From Taishania sp037189645 (GTDB lineage: Bacteria > Bacteroidota > Bacteroidia > Flavobacteriales_D > Crocinitomicaceae): a stretch of 64,000 nucleotides of DNA. Where the stretch lies: contig JBBCIY010000010.1 of NCBI GenBank assembly GCA_037189645.1, positions 62,001 through 126,000 on the forward strand. The letters run 5' to 3'. The notes under the pieces were generated by a model. The model did not search any database and was not told the origin of the DNA. It saw only the letters and a program-made list of their open reading frames with translations. Below are positions 25,397-34,126 of this stretch, piece by piece. The translations under genes and the position numbers were made by a program. Numbering within the stretch: the first letter of the stretch is position 1; each line of letters begins with the position of its first letter.

Positions 25397-26515
25397 TTAT
25401 TTGTTCAGCATGACCGGCATTACCAGCATCAGGATGTCTTCCTCCGGGTTTGTATTTTCTGCCGGCATCAGTAATCCCGCACGGCTTGGAACGGACATTT
25501 CCAGCTTCACTTCTTTCGTATCGATGTTGTTCAGCATCTCCAGCAGGAAACGTGAGTTGAATGCAATTTCCATATCCTCGCCATCATAGTTACAGGTCAG
25601 GCGCTCATTTGCTTCGTTGGAAAAATCCAGGTCTTCTGCCGAAAGCGACAATTCAGAACCTGCCAGTTTCAGCTTGATCTGGTGCGTCGTTTTATTGGCA
25701 AAGATCGATACCCTTCTGATAGAACCTAAGAACTGGGTCCTGTCAATAATCAATACATTCGGGTTCTCCTTCGGGATAACCGCTTCGTAGTTGGGGTATT
25801 TCCCGTCGATCAGACGGCATACCAGCACAATGTCACCGAAAGTAAACACTGCATTTGATTCATTGTATTCGATCAGCACCTCAATATCCGCCGTAACATT
25901 TGAACGCAATAAATTCAACGGTTTTTTAGGAAGGATGAATGAAGATGTGGTTTCTGCTGTTGAATCCGTACGCTTGTAGCGAACCAGCTTATGTGCATCC
26001 GTTGCTACGAAAATAATGTCCTGTGGAGAGAACTGGCAGAACACACCGCTCATCACCGGCCTCAGATCGTCATTTCCTGTTGCAAACAATGTCTTATTGA
26101 TCGCGGAACTGATGATCTCCCCGGAAACCTTAACGGAAGAACTGTTTTCAATCACAGGGATTTTCGGGAATTCATCCCCGTTAAACCCTACCATTTTGGA
26201 CTTGCCGTTATCGTAAGCGATCTCTATTCCGAAAGTCGAATAATCAACAGAGAACGTACACGGCTGATCCGGGAGGTTTTTCAGAACATCCAGTAACAAT
26301 TTTGCAGGGATCGCTATTTTTCCCGAACCGTTCGCCTCCACTTCCATTGAAGTACGCATCGTTGTTTCTAGGTCGGATGCGGAAATTATCAGCTGGCTGT
26401 CGTTGATTTCAAATAAAAAGTTATCCAATATCGGCAATGTATTGCTGGTACTCAATACACCTGAAATACTTTGCAGGTGTCTTAAAAGTGCCGTACTCGA
26501 TGTTATAAAATTCAT
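25397..26515 (-). CDS. dnaN: DNA polymerase III sliding clamp (beta subunit)
   Basis: 372 residues, normal length, with the three clamp domains. Recognisable segments: LLRHLQSISGVLSTSNTLPILDNFLFE at the N-terminus, SKMVGFNGDEFPKIP, DLRPVMSGVFCQF followed by VATDAHKLVRYKR, and LLMPAENTNPEEDILMLVMPVMLN at the end. It encircles DNA and tethers the replicative polymerase. No origin features or dnaA are adjacent. The neighbours instead are gldG and gldF, an arrangement often seen in gliding Bacteroidota. Its own TAGTTTTG box lies 20 bases upstream. Confidence 0.97.
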   Translation of the reverse strand: MNFITSSTALLRHLQSISGVLSTSNTLPILDNFLFEINDSQLIISASDLETTMRTSMEVEANGSGKIAIPAKLLLDVLKNLPDQPCTFSVDYSTFGIEIAYDNGKSKMVGFNGDEFPKIPVIENSSSVKVSGEIISSAINKTLFATGNDDLRPVMSGVFCQFSPQDIIFVATDAHKLVRYKRTDSTAETTSSFILPKKPLNLLRSNVTADIEVLIEYNESNAVFTFGDIVLVCRLIDGKYPNYEAVIPKENPNVLIIDRTQFLGSIRRVSIFANKTTHQIKLKLAGSELSLSAEDLDFSNEANERLTCNYDGEDMEIAFNSRFLLEMLNNIDTKEVKLEMSVPSRAGLLMPAENTNPEEDILMLVMPVMLNK

Positions 26516-26535
26516 AGCTCTTGTATAATGTTTCC

Positions 26536-26543
26536 CAAAACTA
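26536..26543 (-). promoter_or_regulatory. Bacteroidota -7 promoter element of dnaN
   Basis: Minus-strand TAGTTTTG, TAnnTTTG match, 20 bases upstream of the dnaN start. Confidence 0.5.
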
Positions 26544-26608
26544 AAAAGGATAATGCTATTTTTCTAAATTGCACACCTTTTTTTATTTTATATTTTTCAA
26601 CAATTTAG

Positions 26609-27706
26609 TTACCTGTCCGTTCGGGGATCGTAATATTGATCAGGAGATTTCACTTCGTAATTGCCCAGCTTCAGTGAGCTCAGGTCAAGCGGGAAGTACA
26701 AATGTCCCAGCGTCAGGGGATCGAACACGAAGTACTGGCATTTCACAACCTCTCCGTTCGATAATTCCGCCCAGAAACGGTCCACTTCGTGGGTAACAGG
26801 TTCCCCCAGCTCGTTCAGCTGAGTCTGATCGGACTCAATCCGGAACATCCTGATCCGCTCTGATTTTCCATCCTTTAGATCAATCCTGAGTGTGCAGAAT
26901 GGCGATGTTTTCTTCAGGCTGTCGATCTGAGCAGGCGTAAGGATATAATTGGGTGTTTCGTAGTGTATCTTCTTGAACTTGTTCAGGTAGAGCATGACGA
27001 ACTGTGTATCCACTGCCGGAAGCGGAATGTTTTGCTGTCTGACACTGTACTTATTGTTTCCTAAATTTTCTACCGAAAAGCTTCTCGCAGGCTGCAACGG
27101 ATAGCTTACCTCCACTTTCCGGATCTCCTGTGGCTGGATACTAAAGATCTGGGTACATTTCCATTTCAGGGGATCTGCGTAAAAACGGGGTTCAATGATC
27201 CCATACATTCCTTTGATCGACATGATCACAGGCCGGTCTGACCGGCCGAGCTCTTTCGAGTCGAGCAGCATCACCTGCCCCAAGTGATCTTGTGTAGGAG
27301 GTCCTACATACCATGTTTTGTTCCACTTTCCGCCAATATAGTATTCTACCTTTATGTGCTTGGAAAGCATCAGGTTCTTGTTTGTTTCAGCGGCATTATC
27401 TGTCAGGTAACCTTTAAACTCTATTTTTTTACAGGCGTCCAGGATGTAATGGACTCCTTCCTGCATCACGCAGTTTCCGTCTTTGTCTGTCCATTCCGTA
27501 GCTCCTTTCGGCAAACGGAGGTCCATCACCCGCCCGAAGTTGTCCGTCACTACGATCCGGTCGATCTTATCCGCATCTTTGATCGCGAATTCGATCAGCT
27601 CAGATTCTACCGAAGAACCGGCTCCTTTGGCCACTTTTATTCCAACATACACCAGCACTCCGACAATAATGATGCTGGCAAGTAATCCTATCTGTTTTTT
27701 CTTCAT
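26609..27706 (-). CDS. GldG-linked membrane-anchored protein (DUF4340-like)
   Basis: 365 residues from the ATG at 27706 (a GTG at 27718 is less likely). One N-terminal membrane helix (QIGLLASIIIVGVLVYVGI) precedes an extracytoplasmic region with repeated beta-sheet segments (EFAIKDADKIDRIVVTD, then KGATEWTDKDGNCVMQEG). This is the layout of DUF4340 proteins encoded next to GldG-type ABC transporter components. It lies 26 bases after gldG, so it probably belongs to the same transporter complex. Its precise role in gliding or secretion is unknown. Confidence 0.7.
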   Translation of the reverse strand: MKKKQIGLLASIIIVGVLVYVGIKVAKGAGSSVESELIEFAIKDADKIDRIVVTDNFGRVMDLRLPKGATEWTDKDGNCVMQEGVHYILDACKKIEFKGYLTDNAAETNKNLMLSKHIKVEYYIGGKWNKTWYVGPPTQDHLGQVMLLDSKELGRSDRPVIMSIKGMYGIIEPRFYADPLKWKCTQIFSIQPQEIRKVEVSYPLQPARSFSVENLGNNKYSVRQQNIPLPAVDTQFVMLYLNKFKKIHYETPNYILTPAQIDSLKKTSPFCTLRIDLKDGKSERIRMFRIESDQTQLNELGEPVTHEVDRFWAELSNGEVVKCQYFVFDPLTLGHLYFPLDLSSLKLGNYEVKSPDQYYDPRTDR

Positions 27707-27732
27707 AATCTCGCTCACTTAGATTGGGTTAA

Positions 27733-29517
27733 TCAATACTTAACCGTATATTTTTTCTTTCTCACATAGCCGAATCCGATCGCCAGCAGGATAATCAGCG
27801 CAGATGGCACTGAAAGGTTGATCACTTTATAGAAATTTGCTTTGCTCTGCACTTTCGCGTTATCAATCCTCCTGACGTCAATCTGGCGGCTTCGTATATC
27901 CAGGACAGAATTCTCACCCATGACATAATCGACAATATTCTGGAAGAATTCCTTATTTCCGAAAACGGACTGAATGCCGAGGCGGTACAATTCTTCATCG
28001 CTTCTCAGATCATCAAATTCAATCGGCCTGTACATCACCTGCCCGGTCATATTGTGTATTGTGGAATCGTACCTGTTGGAAATAAAGCGCCCGTTACCGA
28101 CAAGAAGCACTTTCCCTTCCTGCTGGCTCTCTGTCACAAATCGCGCATCTGCACTGCTGGTATATTCGTCAACGATCCTTGTTTTGTAATGTGACTGGAA
28201 CATTCCTTCAGACAATCCTGCCAGGCATTTTTTGTTTTCTTCCAATCCCGGAACCTGGGCCAGCTGGGGATTGTTTCCAAAATTCAACGGAATTCCAAGA
28301 CTCACCAGCGGAGCCAATCCTGTTGTCGTGGAATTGGTGGAAGATGTGAGAATGGGTGTAAGCGCTGTGTTTACGGAATTCACAAACTGTATCTCACTTA
28401 CGTATTTCAGCGATACAGGTGCCAGGTTCCTTGCAATCGGGTGAGAAGTAGGGGTTGCCAGCACGTGAAAATACCAGGGAACGATCGGCTGATTCGCGAA
28501 CGGAACTCCTTTCGGAGCACAGTTCACATCCATCACATAATTCTCATTCAGCTTCAAGCCGTAATCAAACAACAAGTCCTCCAGTCCTGTCTTGATACGG
28601 GTAGTATTCACCATTCCTTTGCTGTTCAGCGTATCCTCATTGATCGCCAGCGCATCCATGAAGCACATCAGCCGCCCTCCTTTCATCAGGAACTGGTCAA
28701 TGATGAAGAGGTCCTTTACATCAAACTTCCGGCGCGGATTGGCGATGATAAGTCCCTGGTAGCCGTCCAGTGAATTCAGTTGTCCGTTGATCGTAACATC
28801 TTCGACAGTAAAGTAAGGAGTGATCAATGCGCGTGCGCGCTGGGTCTGGGCCAACGTCAGCTCTCCCTGCCCCTGTAAGAAGGCGATCTTCTTTTTTTCT
28901 TTCTGGACAGAACGGCGAATGGAGCTCAACAGAACGTATTCCAGGTTATTGATGGAAGCATCTATTGCTCCCGCAATTCCTTCGAGGTGGTTGGGCTGCC
29001 CGGTCCTTGTTCCCGGCAGGAACTGGATCACATTGACATCCGTTCCTTCGTAGTTGATCACCGCACCCGGCCACAGGATCACCTCACTCTTCGCGCCGTC
29101 CTTCTGGTAAACCAGGTACATCGGGAGAATGCCTTTTCCTTTATTGAAAAGCTGGTCTTTCAGCTCCTTCTGCTCTTCTTCCGTTCCTTTATTCGGATCG
29201 ATGAACTTGTATTCTATCCGTGTACCTGCATACTGCTTGAATTCTTTCAGCTTGTCTTCGATCGCGTTCCTGAAATGCTTCAGCTCGGCCGGCATTGTTC
29301 CTTCAAGGTAGATCCTTATGGTCATCCTGCTGGCGATGTTCTGCTCATCAGAAAGGTAGTCGATCGAGCTCGGAGCCAGTGAAAACCGCTTATCAGAGGT
29401 CATATCGATACGCTGGTATACGAATGAGCTGATCATGTTGACAGCAACGATTCCTACGATGATAACAACCAGAAAAGTCCAGTTGAATAATCCTTTATTT
29501 TTTTTGTTCGAACCCAT
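27733..29517 (-). CDS. gldG: gliding-motility ABC transporter component GldG
   Basis: 594 residues. An N-terminal membrane helix (FNWTFLVVIIVGIVAVNMISSF) and a C-terminal one (SVPSALIILLAIGFGYV) flank a large extracytoplasmic region with the ABC-type uncharacterised-transport domain; RIDMTSDKRFSLAPSSIDYL near the N-terminus is characteristic. With GldF and the ATPase GldA it forms an ABC transporter linked to gliding in Flavobacterium johnsoniae. Some gliding species lack it, so it may be accessory to T9SS-dependent motility. Encoded 19 bases after gldF. Confidence 0.9.
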   Translation of the reverse strand: MGSNKKNKGLFNWTFLVVIIVGIVAVNMISSFVYQRIDMTSDKRFSLAPSSIDYLSDEQNIASRMTIRIYLEGTMPAELKHFRNAIEDKLKEFKQYAGTRIEYKFIDPNKGTEEEQKELKDQLFNKGKGILPMYLVYQKDGAKSEVILWPGAVINYEGTDVNVIQFLPGTRTGQPNHLEGIAGAIDASINNLEYVLLSSIRRSVQKEKKKIAFLQGQGELTLAQTQRARALITPYFTVEDVTINGQLNSLDGYQGLIIANPRRKFDVKDLFIIDQFLMKGGRLMCFMDALAINEDTLNSKGMVNTTRIKTGLEDLLFDYGLKLNENYVMDVNCAPKGVPFANQPIVPWYFHVLATPTSHPIARNLAPVSLKYVSEIQFVNSVNTALTPILTSSTNSTTTGLAPLVSLGIPLNFGNNPQLAQVPGLEENKKCLAGLSEGMFQSHYKTRIVDEYTSSADARFVTESQQEGKVLLVGNGRFISNRYDSTIHNMTGQVMYRPIEFDDLRSDEELYRLGIQSVFGNKEFFQNIVDYVMGENSVLDIRSRQIDVRRIDNAKVQSKANFYKVINLSVPSALIILLAIGFGYVRKKKYTVKY

Positions 29518-29536
29518 ATATCCGTTTGCGTATGTG

Positions 29537-30268
29537 TTATTTTTTCAAGGTTTTCAGCACTGTCAGTGCAGAAAAAATAAAAACGACGATCAGCGACAGA
29601 AAATAGATGATATCGCTGGTATCGATTACTCCCCGCCGGATGGAATCATAGTGTTTCACCATTCCGAAATACTGCAGGACCGTGTCGAAGCTTCCCATCA
29701 CGTTAAATGCCCCCAGGCGGTTGAACCCGTCAAAGAACAGCCAGCACAGGAACATGGAAATGATAAACGCCACGATCTGGCTGCTTGTCAGTGAGGAAGA
29801 AAAAATACCGATCGCCACAAATACCGCTCCCAGCAGGATCAATCCCAGGTAAGAAGTAATGGTCGCTCCGTGATCGAATTTCTCCGGTTCCATGGAGAGC
29901 TGGTACATTGAAATATAATAAATAACCGTGGGAATGATGGCAAGAACCAGCAAAGTGACACCTGCAAAATACTTTGCCAGCAAAATTTTAATGTCACTGA
30001 TAGGACGTGTGAACAACAGCTCGATCGTCCCCGTTCTCCGCTCTTCGGCGATGCTTCTCATCGTCAAAGCAGGTATCAGTATGAAGAACATGACAGGCGC
30101 CAGGTTAAAAAACGGGATCAGGTCGGCCTCCGCTCCTTCCAGCAGATTGGTTCCACCGGGTACGATCCAATGAAAAATACCCGTAGCGATCAGGAAGATA
30201 AAAATGAAAATAAACCCGATGATCGAGTTCAGAAAACTACGTATTTCCTTAAAATAAAGTGCTCTCAT
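29537..30268 (-). CDS. gldF: gliding-motility ABC transporter permease GldF
   Basis: 243 residues with six membrane segments, ABC-2 permease type. Marker segments: LYFKEIRSFLNSIIGFIFIF, LIPALTMRSIAEERRTGTIELLFTRPIS and ILLAKYFAGVTLL. It is the membrane subunit partnering GldG; the GldA ATPase gene is not in the window. First gene of the gldF-gldG-DUF4340 unit. Two TAnnTTTG boxes lie 25 and 55 bases upstream. Presence of gldFG plus several sorting-domain proteins supports a gliding or T9SS-competent host. Confidence 0.9.
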   Translation of the reverse strand: MRALYFKEIRSFLNSIIGFIFIFIFLIATGIFHWIVPGGTNLLEGAEADLIPFFNLAPVMFFILIPALTMRSIAEERRTGTIELLFTRPISDIKILLAKYFAGVTLLVLAIIPTVIYYISMYQLSMEPEKFDHGATITSYLGLILLGAVFVAIGIFSSSLTSSQIVAFIISMFLCWLFFDGFNRLGAFNVMGSFDTVLQYFGMVKHYDSIRRGVIDTSDIIYFLSLIVVFIFSALTVLKTLKK

Positions 30269-30292
30269 TTACCAATTGGAGATTTTAAGCTT

Positions 30293-30330
30293 CAAAAATA
30301 AGATTTAGTTTTGAAACCCATACAAAGATA
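30293..30330 (-). promoter_or_regulatory. two candidate -7 elements of the gldFG operon
   Basis: Minus-strand TATTTTTG (30293-30300) and TATCTTTG (30323-30330), both TAnnTTTG matches. Confidence 0.5.
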
Positions 30331-30408
30331 CCCTAACAATCTGGTTGGTGTTGGCCGTCCGTTGAGTAAAATGTTGTTAAATTTTAATAAATTGCACTGC
30401 ATCCCTGC

Positions 30409-30918
30409 TTATGCAAGAAGCGTTAACAAGCTGTTTCTCTTTTCAAAATAAGCGGCTTTTGTCAATACCCAGTTCTGAAATCCTTCATTGACCGGTTTGT
30501 CAGGTTTAAATCCCAGTAATCCGTTGTATTTTTCAGCCTCACTGTTGTCCTTACTGATCTTGGCCGTAACCGTTTCCAACGCCAGCCTGTCGAATGCGAA
30601 ATCCAGCAGTAAAACAGAAGCGCCCAATGCAATGCCTGTCCCGACAAAATTTTTGTTTCCTATCAGCAAACCGGATTCCGCCGTTCTGCGATCTGCATCA
30701 ATTTTCTTCAGATCAATCAGCCCGACAGGAGTGGAACCGGAAACTATGACAAAATAATAGCTATCCTGGATGGAATCGAACCACTTTTGCTGAGCTTCCG
30801 GGGTTATCTGACTACGAAACTCCATAAACCGGGAAGTAACCTCATCGTTCCTCCATTGCCGGACCAATTCCAGCGTTTTTACGGACAATGGTTCCAGCGT
30901 GATCCCGAATCCTTTCAT
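30409..30918 (-). CDS. GNAT-family N-acetyltransferase
   Basis: 169 residues of the RimJ/RimL-PseH-like GNAT group: LELVRQWRNDEVTSRFM at the start, then FVIVSGSTPVGLIDL and the acetyl-CoA loop region GTGIALGASVLLLDFAFDRLALETV. It acetylates an amine, perhaps an amino sugar or protein N-terminus. It overlaps the upstream glycosyltransferase gene by 4 bases (ATGA), so it belongs to the ACP-KAS III-glycosyltransferase operon. An amino-sugar substrate would suit this context but is inferred. Confidence 0.82.
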   Translation of the reverse strand: MKGFGITLEPLSVKTLELVRQWRNDEVTSRFMEFRSQITPEAQQKWFDSIQDSYYFVIVSGSTPVGLIDLKKIDADRRTAESGLLIGNKNFVGTGIALGASVLLLDFAFDRLALETVTAKISKDNSEAEKYNGLLGFKPDKPVNEGFQNWVLTKAAYFEKRNSLLTLLA

Positions 30919-31841
30919 TTCCCGTGTTGTTCAGCTATAATGACCCGTTCCAGGTTGTTCTGGTTGACCCAGATCCTCCTGATGTATTCCCCGATGATCC
31001 CCAATGAGACCAGGATCAGGCCTGTGGAAAGAAAGATGGCAACAATGATGGAAGTAAATCCCATTTCCACATCGTTGAACAGCTTCTGGTAAACGTAATA
31101 ACAGCTCAATCCGAAAAATACGGCCGACATGACCAATCCGAAACGGACAATCAGCTTCAAGGGCAAAGAAGAATGAAACAACAGGATCCCTGCCATTAAC
31201 TTTACCAGCTTCCGGTTGGAATAAGTTGATTCTCCCGCTGCTCTTTTCGCATGCGTGACCTTACACGTTGAGATCTTCCCTGAACTTTCCAGCAAATATA
31301 CATCCACAAAAATGACAGGTGATGATTGCAGCTTGATCGTTGTAAGAACGTGTGATTTCATTACTTTAAACGAAGTGACATTACTGAAATCAACCGATTT
31401 GCTTTTCGTGATGCGTTTCAGAATACGGCTTGACAGGTTGCGCACAAAACTGTGCTTCTTCTTTTTGTAAACTCCGTACACGAGATCCGCCCCGCTCGTT
31501 TCCAGCTCACTGACCAGGCTGTTGATTTCAAATGGATCGTGCTGCAGGTCGTCATCCATTATGGCGACCAGATCGGCGGAGGAGCCGGACAAACCGACCG
31601 AAATAGCCGTATGCTGACCGTAATTCCGCATCAGGCGAATGGCTTCAAACCTGAACCGTACCTGGTCTTTCAAGCTCAGTAAGAACTCGTATGTACCATC
31701 TCCGCTACCGTCTTCCACAAAAATGACACGTGTATCAAAGCCATTTTTACCGGAAGCAATCCATTCATTCAACCGGGTGATGAGCGCCTCCAATGTGGCT
31801 TTGGATCTGTATAGTGGTATAACGATGTCGAGTGTTTTCAT
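30915..31841 (-). CDS. GT2 glycosyltransferase, GtrB/DPM1-like
   Basis: 308 residues. The N-terminal GT-A domain begins TLDIVIPLYRSKATLEALI and has the metal-binding MDDDLQHDPFEI. The C-terminal part has two membrane helices, the layout of bactoprenol glucosyltransferase GtrB and of polyprenyl-phosphate sugar transferases. It should make a polyprenyl-phosphate-linked sugar or transfer sugar onto a lipid. It is translationally coupled to the acetyltransferase gene and 71 bases downstream of the KAS III gene. Confidence 0.85.
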   Translation of the reverse strand: MKTLDIVIPLYRSKATLEALITRLNEWIASGKNGFDTRVIFVEDGSGDGTYEFLLSLKDQVRFRFEAIRLMRNYGQHTAISVGLSGSSADLVAIMDDDLQHDPFEINSLVSELETSGADLVYGVYKKKKHSFVRNLSSRILKRITKSKSVDFSNVTSFKVMKSHVLTTIKLQSSPVIFVDVYLLESSGKISTCKVTHAKRAAGESTYSNRKLVKLMAGILLFHSSLPLKLIVRFGLVMSAVFFGLSCYYVYQKLFNDVEMGFTSIIVAIFLSTGLILVSLGIIGEYIRRIWVNQNNLERVIIAEQHGK

Positions 31842-31912
31842 TGGGCTGTAAAATTAATAAAAGTTACCAACGGACAAACAATTACCGGCCAGAATCCGCA
31901 TACCGTAAGTCG

Positions 31913-32917
31913 TTAATATTCTTCCGGGGAGTCACAGAATTCCGGGTTGAAACGGATCAGTGCCGATGCCACGGAAAATCCTACTCCAAACCCTGAAACC
32001 AGGATCCATCCCGAATGCGGGCGGTACTGTTTCCAAACCGTTCCCAATGTCAGCGGAATACTGGCAGATGCCGTATTTCCATACTCAGAAATGGAGTAAG
32101 GCACTTTTTCTTCCGGAACAGCAAGCTTTTTCCGGATCGATTCGTTGATCAGCTTATTTGCCTGGTGGAACACAAACAAATCGGGAAATTCGACGGGTTG
32201 CCGTGAAAAAGAAAGTAAATCCAGGATATTCTGAGGAACCAGCCTGACAGAATAGCCGAACACATCAATGCCGTTCAGCTTCATCGCCCGGGAACCAGTA
32301 CCGGTTTCCTGCATTTCGATGGCGTGCTGACCTTTTCCATCCGTTTCCAGGTTGAAATAGCCGGTGATCCCGGAGTTGGCATGATCCTGTTCAATGGCGA
32401 TCGCAGATGCACCGTCGGAAAAAATCGGGCGTACGCTCTTGTCGGATGAATCAATCAAATGAGTGGACAGATCACCGCAGCACAAAACCGCCCGTGCATT
32501 CCTGCCGGCCACTCCCGATAACAGGCCGCTTACAGTATTCAGCCCGTAAATAAATCCCGAGCAACCGGAATTGATGTCAAAGCACATCGTCTGGTTCGGA
32601 AATCCCAGGTCGCCATGCAGCCGGCATGAAACGGACGGAATCACCATTTCAGGAGATTGCGTGACGCATACCAGCACATCAATGCTCTCTTTGTCCCAAC
32701 CCGTTTTATCCAGGAGCTTTTCAACCGCCCGTGCAAACAAATCCCGTATGGTTGTTTCCTTTGGAGCAACTTTCCGGAAACGGATCCCTGTATGGCTCAC
32801 CAGTGCCTGACGCTCTCCGGGGGCCAGCAGATCCAGCTCAAGGTTGTCTTCCGTCTCTTTCGGGACGACATTCACGATCCCGATGATCTCCGTCCCTGTA
32901 TAATTAGTTAATGCCAT
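31913..32917 (-). CDS. KAS III-like beta-ketoacyl-ACP synthase
   Basis: 334 residues from the ATG at 32917, inside the end of the ACP gene; an upstream TTG at 32932 is less likely. The thiolase-fold catalytic triad is complete: Cys119 in NSGCSGFIYGL, His in VFHQANKLINESIRKK and Asn in YGNTASASIPLTL. The sequence differs from housekeeping FabH and resembles the KAS III proteins of specialised lipid or sugar-modification clusters. Paired with a dedicated ACP (14-base overlap), it may build a short acyl group that is then transferred to a sugar or lipid. Confidence 0.85.
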   Translation of the reverse strand: MALTNYTGTEIIGIVNVVPKETEDNLELDLLAPGERQALVSHTGIRFRKVAPKETTIRDLFARAVEKLLDKTGWDKESIDVLVCVTQSPEMVIPSVSCRLHGDLGFPNQTMCFDINSGCSGFIYGLNTVSGLLSGVAGRNARAVLCCGDLSTHLIDSSDKSVRPIFSDGASAIAIEQDHANSGITGYFNLETDGKGQHAIEMQETGTGSRAMKLNGIDVFGYSVRLVPQNILDLLSFSRQPVEFPDLFVFHQANKLINESIRKKLAVPEEKVPYSISEYGNTASASIPLTLGTVWKQYRPHSGWILVSGFGVGFSVASALIRFNPEFCDSPEEY

Positions 32918-33155
32918 TTGATTTATCAACAACGAGCCGGTGAAGCTCTTTTACTGTTTTGCATCCCGCCAGGTCTCCTGCTGTAAGAAGGATGCCGGTT
33001 TCATCATTGATCCGAGAAATAAGAATCAATGCGTTGAGGGAGCTCCACGTTCTCAATGAACGGATTTCACTTTCAGCCAGAATTTCCCCTTCCGAAAGCA
33101 GCAACTCCTCTTCAAGAAAGCGGATAAAGTCGTTAAGCAGCAAGAATTTACTCAT
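32904..33155 (-). CDS. acyl carrier protein-like protein
   Basis: 83 residues of the ACP fold. The phosphopantetheine site is in RTWSSLNALILI: Ser39 followed by Leu, with Ser in place of the usual preceding Asp (DSL becomes SSL). Acidic helices flank it (EEELLLSEGEILAESEI). This divergent form is typical of ACPs in polysaccharide and specialised-lipid operons rather than fatty acid synthesis. It is the first gene of a four-gene operon, and its ATG lies only 4 bases after the promoter box. Confidence 0.78.
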   Translation of the reverse strand: MSKFLLLNDFIRFLEEELLLSEGEILAESEIRSLRTWSSLNALILISRINDETGILLTAGDLAGCKTVKELHRLVVDKSNGIN

Positions 33156-33159
33156 AATG

Positions 33160-33167
33160 CAAATGTA
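33160..33167 (-). promoter_or_regulatory. Bacteroidota -7 promoter element, near-leaderless
   Basis: Minus-strand TACATTTG, TAnnTTTG match, 4 bases before the ATG of the ACP gene. Confidence 0.55.
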
Positions 33168-33187
33168 ATGATATTACGTCAAACCGG

Positions 33188-33706
33188 TCATTTCGTTGCC
33201 TGATTTACTTTGTAGCTTCCTTTCCCGTTGACCCGGATCTCCCTGATTTCAACCGGATCATCCGGATCATATTCTTTTTCAAAGGTGATCACATGACCGA
33301 AACAGCAACGGCAACCGCAAATACTGCCATAACCGGTGTATTTCAGGTCAAGAATCCCGTCATCGGACAAACAGGGATCCCATAAAAAATCGTAACAGCA
33401 ATTGTCGTATACTCTCAAATGGATTTCTATCGTGCTGCCTGTAAAAACAACCTGATCGATCTTGTCCTCTTCCCTGTATACATGCTCACCCTGATCCGAA
33501 CAATCGGCTTTTTCGACTTTCACAGCGACATAACCCGAATTCATCACCGAAAGATAGTTGCCTGTAAACGGCAATAAAACCGTTCCTTCCAGAGGAGCAT
33601 TCCGGAGAGCTCCGTCCTCATCCACATAGGTAAGCTCGCCTTCCGTCTGGGCCGGTAATGCGGAAAACAAAGCCAGGAACATACATAAGCAGAGCATCCG
33701 AGCCAT
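33188..33706 (-). CDS. exported cysteine-rich protein of unknown function
   Basis: 172 residues; not recognised. The signal peptide (MLCLCMFLALFSALPAQ) is followed by a beta-rich domain with eight or nine cysteines, notably DNCCYDFLWDPC and GSICGCRCCFGH. The cysteines suggest disulfides or a metal site in the periplasm or at the surface. There is no sorting domain. It lies 32 bases upstream of the ACP gene on the same strand, but that gene has its own promoter between them, so linkage is uncertain. Confidence 0.65.
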   Translation of the reverse strand: MARMLCLCMFLALFSALPAQTEGELTYVDEDGALRNAPLEGTVLLPFTGNYLSVMNSGYVAVKVEKADCSDQGEHVYREEDKIDQVVFTGSTIEIHLRVYDNCCYDFLWDPCLSDDGILDLKYTGYGSICGCRCCFGHVITFEKEYDPDDPVEIREIRVNGKGSYKVNQATK

Positions 33707-33757
33707 AACACGTCAATATTTTGAATGATAATCTATTTTAAAGATAGTAAAAAAGTA

Positions 33758-33765
33758 TAACTTTG
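33758..33765 (+). promoter_or_regulatory. Bacteroidota -7 promoter element of gatC
   Basis: TAACTTTG, exact TAnnTTTG match, 22 bases before the ATG at 33788. Confidence 0.6.
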
Positions 33766-33787
33766 CAACCTAATCTTTTGATTGACC

Positions 33788-34078
33788 ATGAAAATAACAG
33801 ACGAAATAGTAGATCACATTGCGCACCTGGCCCGCCTGGAGTTTGAAGGCGAAGCAAAGGATGCGATCCGGCAGGATATGGAAAACATCATTTCTTTTAT
33901 GGAAGTGCTGCAGCAGGTGGATACTGAAAATGTAGAGCCGTTAATTTTTATGAGTGATGAGATCAATCGTCTGCGCGAGGACATCGCCGAAGTAACCCTG
34001 ACCCAGGATGAAGTGCTGAAAAACGCTCCGAAAAAGGATTCAGACTACTTCCGGATCCCGAAGGTACTGGACAAGTAA
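33788..34078 (+). CDS. gatC: aspartyl/glutamyl-tRNA amidotransferase subunit C
   Basis: 96 residues, normal for GatC. DEIVDHIAHLARLEF at the start and LQQVDTENVEPLI.M are the conserved segments; the C-terminal LREDIAEVTLTQDEVLKNAPKKDSDYFRIPKVL is typical. It stabilises the GatA-GatB complex that converts mischarged Asp-tRNA(Asn) or Glu-tRNA(Gln). gatA and gatB are not in the window, so the subunits are encoded separately, as is common in Bacteroidota. The ATG at 33788 is chosen over a TTG two codons earlier. Confidence 0.92.
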   Translation: MKITDEIVDHIAHLARLEFEGEAKDAIRQDMENIISFMEVLQQVDTENVEPLIFMSDEINRLREDIAEVTLTQDEVLKNAPKKDSDYFRIPKVLDK

Positions 34079-34126
34079 CATCCTCAACGAAGGCTGGTTT
34101 CAGAAAATTCCAGGACTACCTCTACC

